Assembly: GCA_027016055.1 (NCBI GenBank)
Contig: JALWBF010000056.1
Coordinates: forward strand, 4,972 to 12,603
Direction: 5' to 3'
Origin: Archaeoglobaceae archaeon
Lineage (GTDB): Archaea > Halobacteriota > Archaeoglobi > Archaeoglobales > Archaeoglobaceae
Length of the DNA stretch: 7,632 nucleotides
In this document: positions 5,604-7,632 of the stretch, one piece after another
How the letters are laid out: every line of letters starts with the position of its first letter
Numbering within the stretch: the first letter of the stretch is position 1
Translations under genes and position numbers: made by a program
Notes under the pieces: generated by a model
What the model was told of the DNA's origin: nothing
Databases searched by the model: none
The model's input: the letters and a program-made list of their open reading frames with translations, nothing else

Positions 5604-6345
5604 TTAAACAATAGATTTTAGCAAACAATTTTCTATCTTGAGCTTTCCATGTCTATTACAGCTGTTTCTAAACTGGCAGTCCACGCTAAAACAGAAGGTT
5701 GAATCATCGAATGACTGTTCATCCTTCCAGACGTGAATCACGACATCGTAAAGGTCTCCTATCAAGTTGATTTCGGGAGACGTGCAACAGGATGGTCTAA
5801 ATCCGAACAGCGTTAAACCCTCTGGAAGTATGCTGAACATATCGATTAGACGCTTGAAAGCCTTTCTACCGATTGCAGTTAAGTAGTAAGCGACGCTGCC
5901 GTATAAAATCAGAACGTCGTTTGAGCCAATGTTCTCCAAATTCTTTATAAGTCCGTTGAATTCATCCTGAAGGTTTCCCTGCCTGACGAATCCGACAAGT
6001 TCACCAAATGCGCATTCATTCTTAAGACCGATCTTTATTACTTTCAGATTTTCAAAGGATCTTTCGAGCTCCGGCAACCTTTCAATAATACTGCAAACGT
6101 GCTTCTTGAACTTTATAGTAAAGGGCTTCGGAGTATAGAACCAGATACGTATCCTTATATCTCGAAAAGTGGGGTATGATATACTGTAAAACGATCAGAT
6201 CCTTTACGATTTTTGAATCGTAAATTATTCTTGTCCTATACCCATCGAGCTTCGATATTACATCCTCAAGCTTTACGTAGCTGAGCATCTGATTCATCGA
6301 TCCCGCAAAGACATCATCATTATTACAACAATTATTAAATCTCAT
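5604..6345 (-). pseudogene. Unknown protein, paralogue B of the DUF257-like pair, split by a one-base frameshift at 6111
   Basis: Two reading frames here are the halves of one gene. The upstream half (to 6112) encodes SYVKLEDVIS...RTRIIYDS...VLYSEALYYK and then runs out of frame to a TGA nine codons later. Removing one base, the G on the minus strand at 6111, continues it as FKKHVCSIIERLPELERSFE and on to KVIKIGLKNECAFGELVGFV and the TAA at 5606-5604. The restored protein aligns with paralogue A nearly end to end (230 against 231 residues from the ATG at 6297), with 35 of the first 62 positions identical. Paralogue A reads YYKFK at the break with no extra base. A Walker-B-like aspartate of A is lost here (VLILYGS). 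The C-x5-C pair is kept (DCQFRNSC), and B has several extra cysteines. The ATG at 6345 fits the promoter; the ATG at 6297 fits the alignment to A. It may be a recent pseudogene, a sequencing error, or less likely programmed frameshifting. Confidence 0.8.
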
Positions 6346-6364
6346 GTTATGAGTTAGCACTAAG

Positions 6365-6384
6365 TAATATTTAAGGTTTTTGGT
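6365..6384 (-). promoter_or_regulatory. Promoter candidate of paralogue B
   Basis: The minus strand has CTTAAATATTA at 6375-6365, preceded by an A-rich BRE-like AACCAAAAAC. The TATA centre is about 25 bases from the ATG at 6345, so the mRNA would be leaderless if that codon is the start. If translation instead begins at 6297, as alignment with paralogue A suggests, the leader would be about 48 bases with only a weak GGGA in front of the start. Confidence 0.45.
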
Positions 6385-6388
6385 TAAC

Positions 6389-6432
6389 AATTTAAATTTA
6401 ATTTAAATTTTAATACAACTTTAATACAAAAT
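6389..6432. repeat. Four phased 11-bp AT-rich units
   Basis: On the plus strand the unit AATTTAAATTT occurs twice without a gap (6389-6399 and 6400-6410). It is followed directly by two related 11-base units, TAATACAACTT (6411-6421) and TAATACAAAAT (6422-6432). AATTTAAATT is itself a palindrome. The run lies between the elp3 terminator region and the promoter of paralogue B. A period near one helical turn is compatible with curved DNA or stacked protein binding, but no function can be assigned. Confidence 0.7.
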
Positions 6433-6440
6433 TAAGAAAA
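6428..6440 (-). terminator. T-rich transcription terminator after elp3
   Basis: About 35 bases past the elp3 stop codon the minus strand reads TTTTCTTAATTTT, followed by further T-containing sequence. Archaeal RNA polymerase stops at such T-rich stretches without needing a hairpin, and I see none. It partly overlaps the phased repeat, so the two signals cannot be fully separated. Confidence 0.45.
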
Positions 6441-6474
6441 CCTCAACTTTCGCAGTTCGAAGGCTGTAGCCAAG

Positions 6475-7632
6475 TCAGATCTTTTTGACCATATATTCGA
6501 ACTTCTTCCGATATCCGAATCTTCTGTAGTATTCCCTAACCCCTACACCGCTTATAACCGCAATCCTATCGTATTTCTCCTTTGCAATCTCTTCAGCCGT
6601 TTTAAGCAACTTCTCACCAAAACCTCTGTGCTGAAAAGCTTCAGGCTCTTTTTCACCCAAAGGAACGGCTTTACCGTAAACGTGCAGTTCCCTTATCAAA
6701 GCGCAATCTTCGAGAACTTTTATGAAAGGCTCGTGCGGAAATCTAAGTCTTATGAAACCTATTAGTGCATCGTAATCCGGAATCTCGAAGGAGATGAAAT
6801 ACTCAATACCTTTCGAAGCTTTATACCTTCTAATCACGAGCTCAGCTTTCTTCACGATGTCTTCGGTAACCTTAACTCCCAGACGTCTAAGCTTATGTCC
6901 GACCTCTCTGCATCTTATGCATCTGCATTCGTAACCGAGTTCCTTCATTCTCTCGTGAACCAACTGCCTGATGTTCCCCTTATCGAGCCCTATAGCCCTT
7001 CCAACCGGTATATCCCTCTGAATCCTCTGCACCCTAACCCATTCCGGTAGATATCTCTTCGCTTTAGCTATCAGCTCAACTACCTCTTCGGTCGTGTAAG
7101 GCTCGTATTCACCCCGCTTATACATTTCGTAAAGCTCTGTTCCCTCAACGACGAGAGTAGGATATATCTTCAGATAATCCGGCTTGAATCTCTCATCTTC
7201 GAACAGAATTTTGAACATCCTCAAATCTCTCTCGAAATTCGAACCCGGTAGTCCGGGCATTATGTGATATCCAACCTTGAAGGCGGAATCCCTAAGCAGT
7301 TGAGTCGCTTTAACGGTATCTTCAACGTCGTGTCCCCTCTTGATCTTCTCCAAAACGTCGTCATATACGCTCTGAACGCCCAACTCTACTTTCGTTCCCC
7401 CGTAGCGAAGCATCTCGATTATATGCTCCTCCTTTGCGTAATCGGGACGGGTTTCGAAAGTTATACCTATGCATCTTGCTTTTGCCCTCTCATTTTTTCT
7501 CTTAGCTTTCTCCAAGTCCGTTTCGATCTTAACCCTCTTCCTTCCGAAGACGTTTAGGGCATTGAATATTCCGAGCATGAACCACTCCTTGTAATTCTTA
7601 GCCCTCGCCGGAAAAGTTCCGCCCATCACTAT
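6475..7632 (-). CDS. elp3: Elp3, tRNA uridine(34) carboxymethyl-forming acetyltransferase/radical SAM enzyme, N-terminus beyond window
   Basis: Elp3 installs the carboxymethyl-type modification on wobble uridine 34 of tRNAs, using SAM and acetyl-CoA; in archaea it works without the other Elongator subunits. The window holds 385 codons; roughly the first 130-150 residues, including the radical-SAM cysteine cluster, lie outside. The frame is open at the edge (IVMGGTFPAR), so the GTG and ATG there are internal codons, not starts. Seen are the radical-SAM barrel motifs (GITFETRPDY near 55-65, VELGVQSVYDDVLEKIKRGH, YHIMPGLPGS), the RIQRDIPVG segment, and a cysteine cluster CRCIRC at about 235-240 in the linker. 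The GNAT acetyltransferase domain carries the acetyl-CoA loop QHRGFGEKLL at about 333-342 and ends YYRRFGYRKKFEYMVKKI. It is transcribed towards the ribosomal operon but separated from it by two genes and a probable terminator. Confidence 0.95.
   Translation of the reverse strand: MVMGGTFPARAKNYKEWFMLGIFNALNVFGRKRVKIETDLEKAKRKNERAKARCIGITFETRPDYAKEEHIIEMLRYGGTKVELGVQSVYDDVLEKIKRGHDVEDTVKATQLLRDSAFKVGYHIMPGLPGSNFERDLRMFKILFEDERFKPDYLKIYPTLVVEGTELYEMYKRGEYEPYTTEEVVELIAKAKRYLPEWVRVQRIQRDIPVGRAIGLDKGNIRQLVHERMKELGYECRCIRCREVGHKLRRLGVKVTEDIVKKAELVIRRYKASKGIEYFISFEIPDYDALIGFIRLRFPHEPFIKVLEDCALIRELHVYGKAVPLGEKEPEAFQHRGFGEKLLKTAEEIAKEKYDRIAVISGVGVREYYRRFGYRKKFEYMVKKI

Noticed and set aside
6105..6120. 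Programmed +1 frameshift in paralogue B
   Set aside because: There is no recognised slippery site or stimulatory structure, and the intact neighbour does not need one; mutation or sequencing error is simpler, though not excluded.
5604..6390. Two separate small genes (6082-6390 and 5604-6077)
   Set aside because: The second half would need a TTG start with no ribosome binding site, the first has nine nonsense-like codons before its stop, and removing one base yields a full-length match to the neighbouring paralogue.
7624..7629. GTG/ATG at the window edge as the start of elp3
   Set aside because: The frame is open upstream and VMGGTFPAR is an internal Elp3 motif well after the radical-SAM cysteines.
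1..7632. tRNA, rRNA, CRISPR array or insertion sequence
   Set aside because: I saw no cloverleaf-like segments, spaced repeats, transposase motifs or terminal inverted repeats; nearly all of the sequence is accounted for by protein genes.

Overview
The window is a stretch of archaeal chromosome in which every gene I can support lies on the minus strand, so it reads from high to low coordinates. The ribosomal proteins are of archaeal type, and there is an archaeal Elp3, a SPOUT methyltransferase directly before uL3, GGTG-type ribosome binding sites and TATA boxes. The uL2 and uL3 sequences, and a pair of proteins resembling the archaeal DUF257 family, suggest a euryarchaeon, most likely an Archaeoglobales relative (Archaeoglobus/Ferroglobus/Geoglobus). 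The lineage is inferred from remembered family sequences, not from a search.

Layout in transcription order. (1) 7632-6475: C-terminal three quarters of Elp3, the tRNA wobble-uridine modifying enzyme, cut by the window edge. (2) 6474-6346: an AT-rich spacer with a T-rich terminator, a run of 11-bp phased AT repeats and a TATA box. (3) 6345-5604 and 5537-4842: two tandem paralogues of unknown function, probably degenerate RecA/KaiC-like proteins. The first carries one extra base at 6111 that breaks its frame; the second is intact. (4) 4797-1: the start of the archaeal S10 ribosomal operon: SPOUT RNA methyltransferase, uL3, uL4, uL23, uL2, uS19, uL22 and the first 121 codons of uS3, cut by the window edge.

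The operon is very tight: neighbours overlap or lie 1-10 bases apart, except for a 48-base spacer between uL2 and uS19. That spacer holds a good TATA box and a ten-base perfect Shine-Dalgarno sequence, so it is a candidate internal promoter. Two initiation styles are visible. Each ribosomal-protein gene has a GGTG (or GGGG) core ending 5-6 bases before its start codon, and this corrects the starts of uL4, uL23 and uS19. The SPOUT gene and both unknown paralogues have no such site but have a TATA box centred about 25-27 bases before an ATG, as expected for leaderless mRNAs.

The operon genes build the large-subunit exit-tunnel and peptidyl-transferase region (uL2, uL3, uL4, uL22, uL23) and the small-subunit head (uS3, uS19). 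The SPOUT enzyme probably modifies rRNA, and Elp3 modifies tRNA. The most notable item is the unknown paralogue pair, with its exactly locatable one-base frameshift, between these two translation loci.
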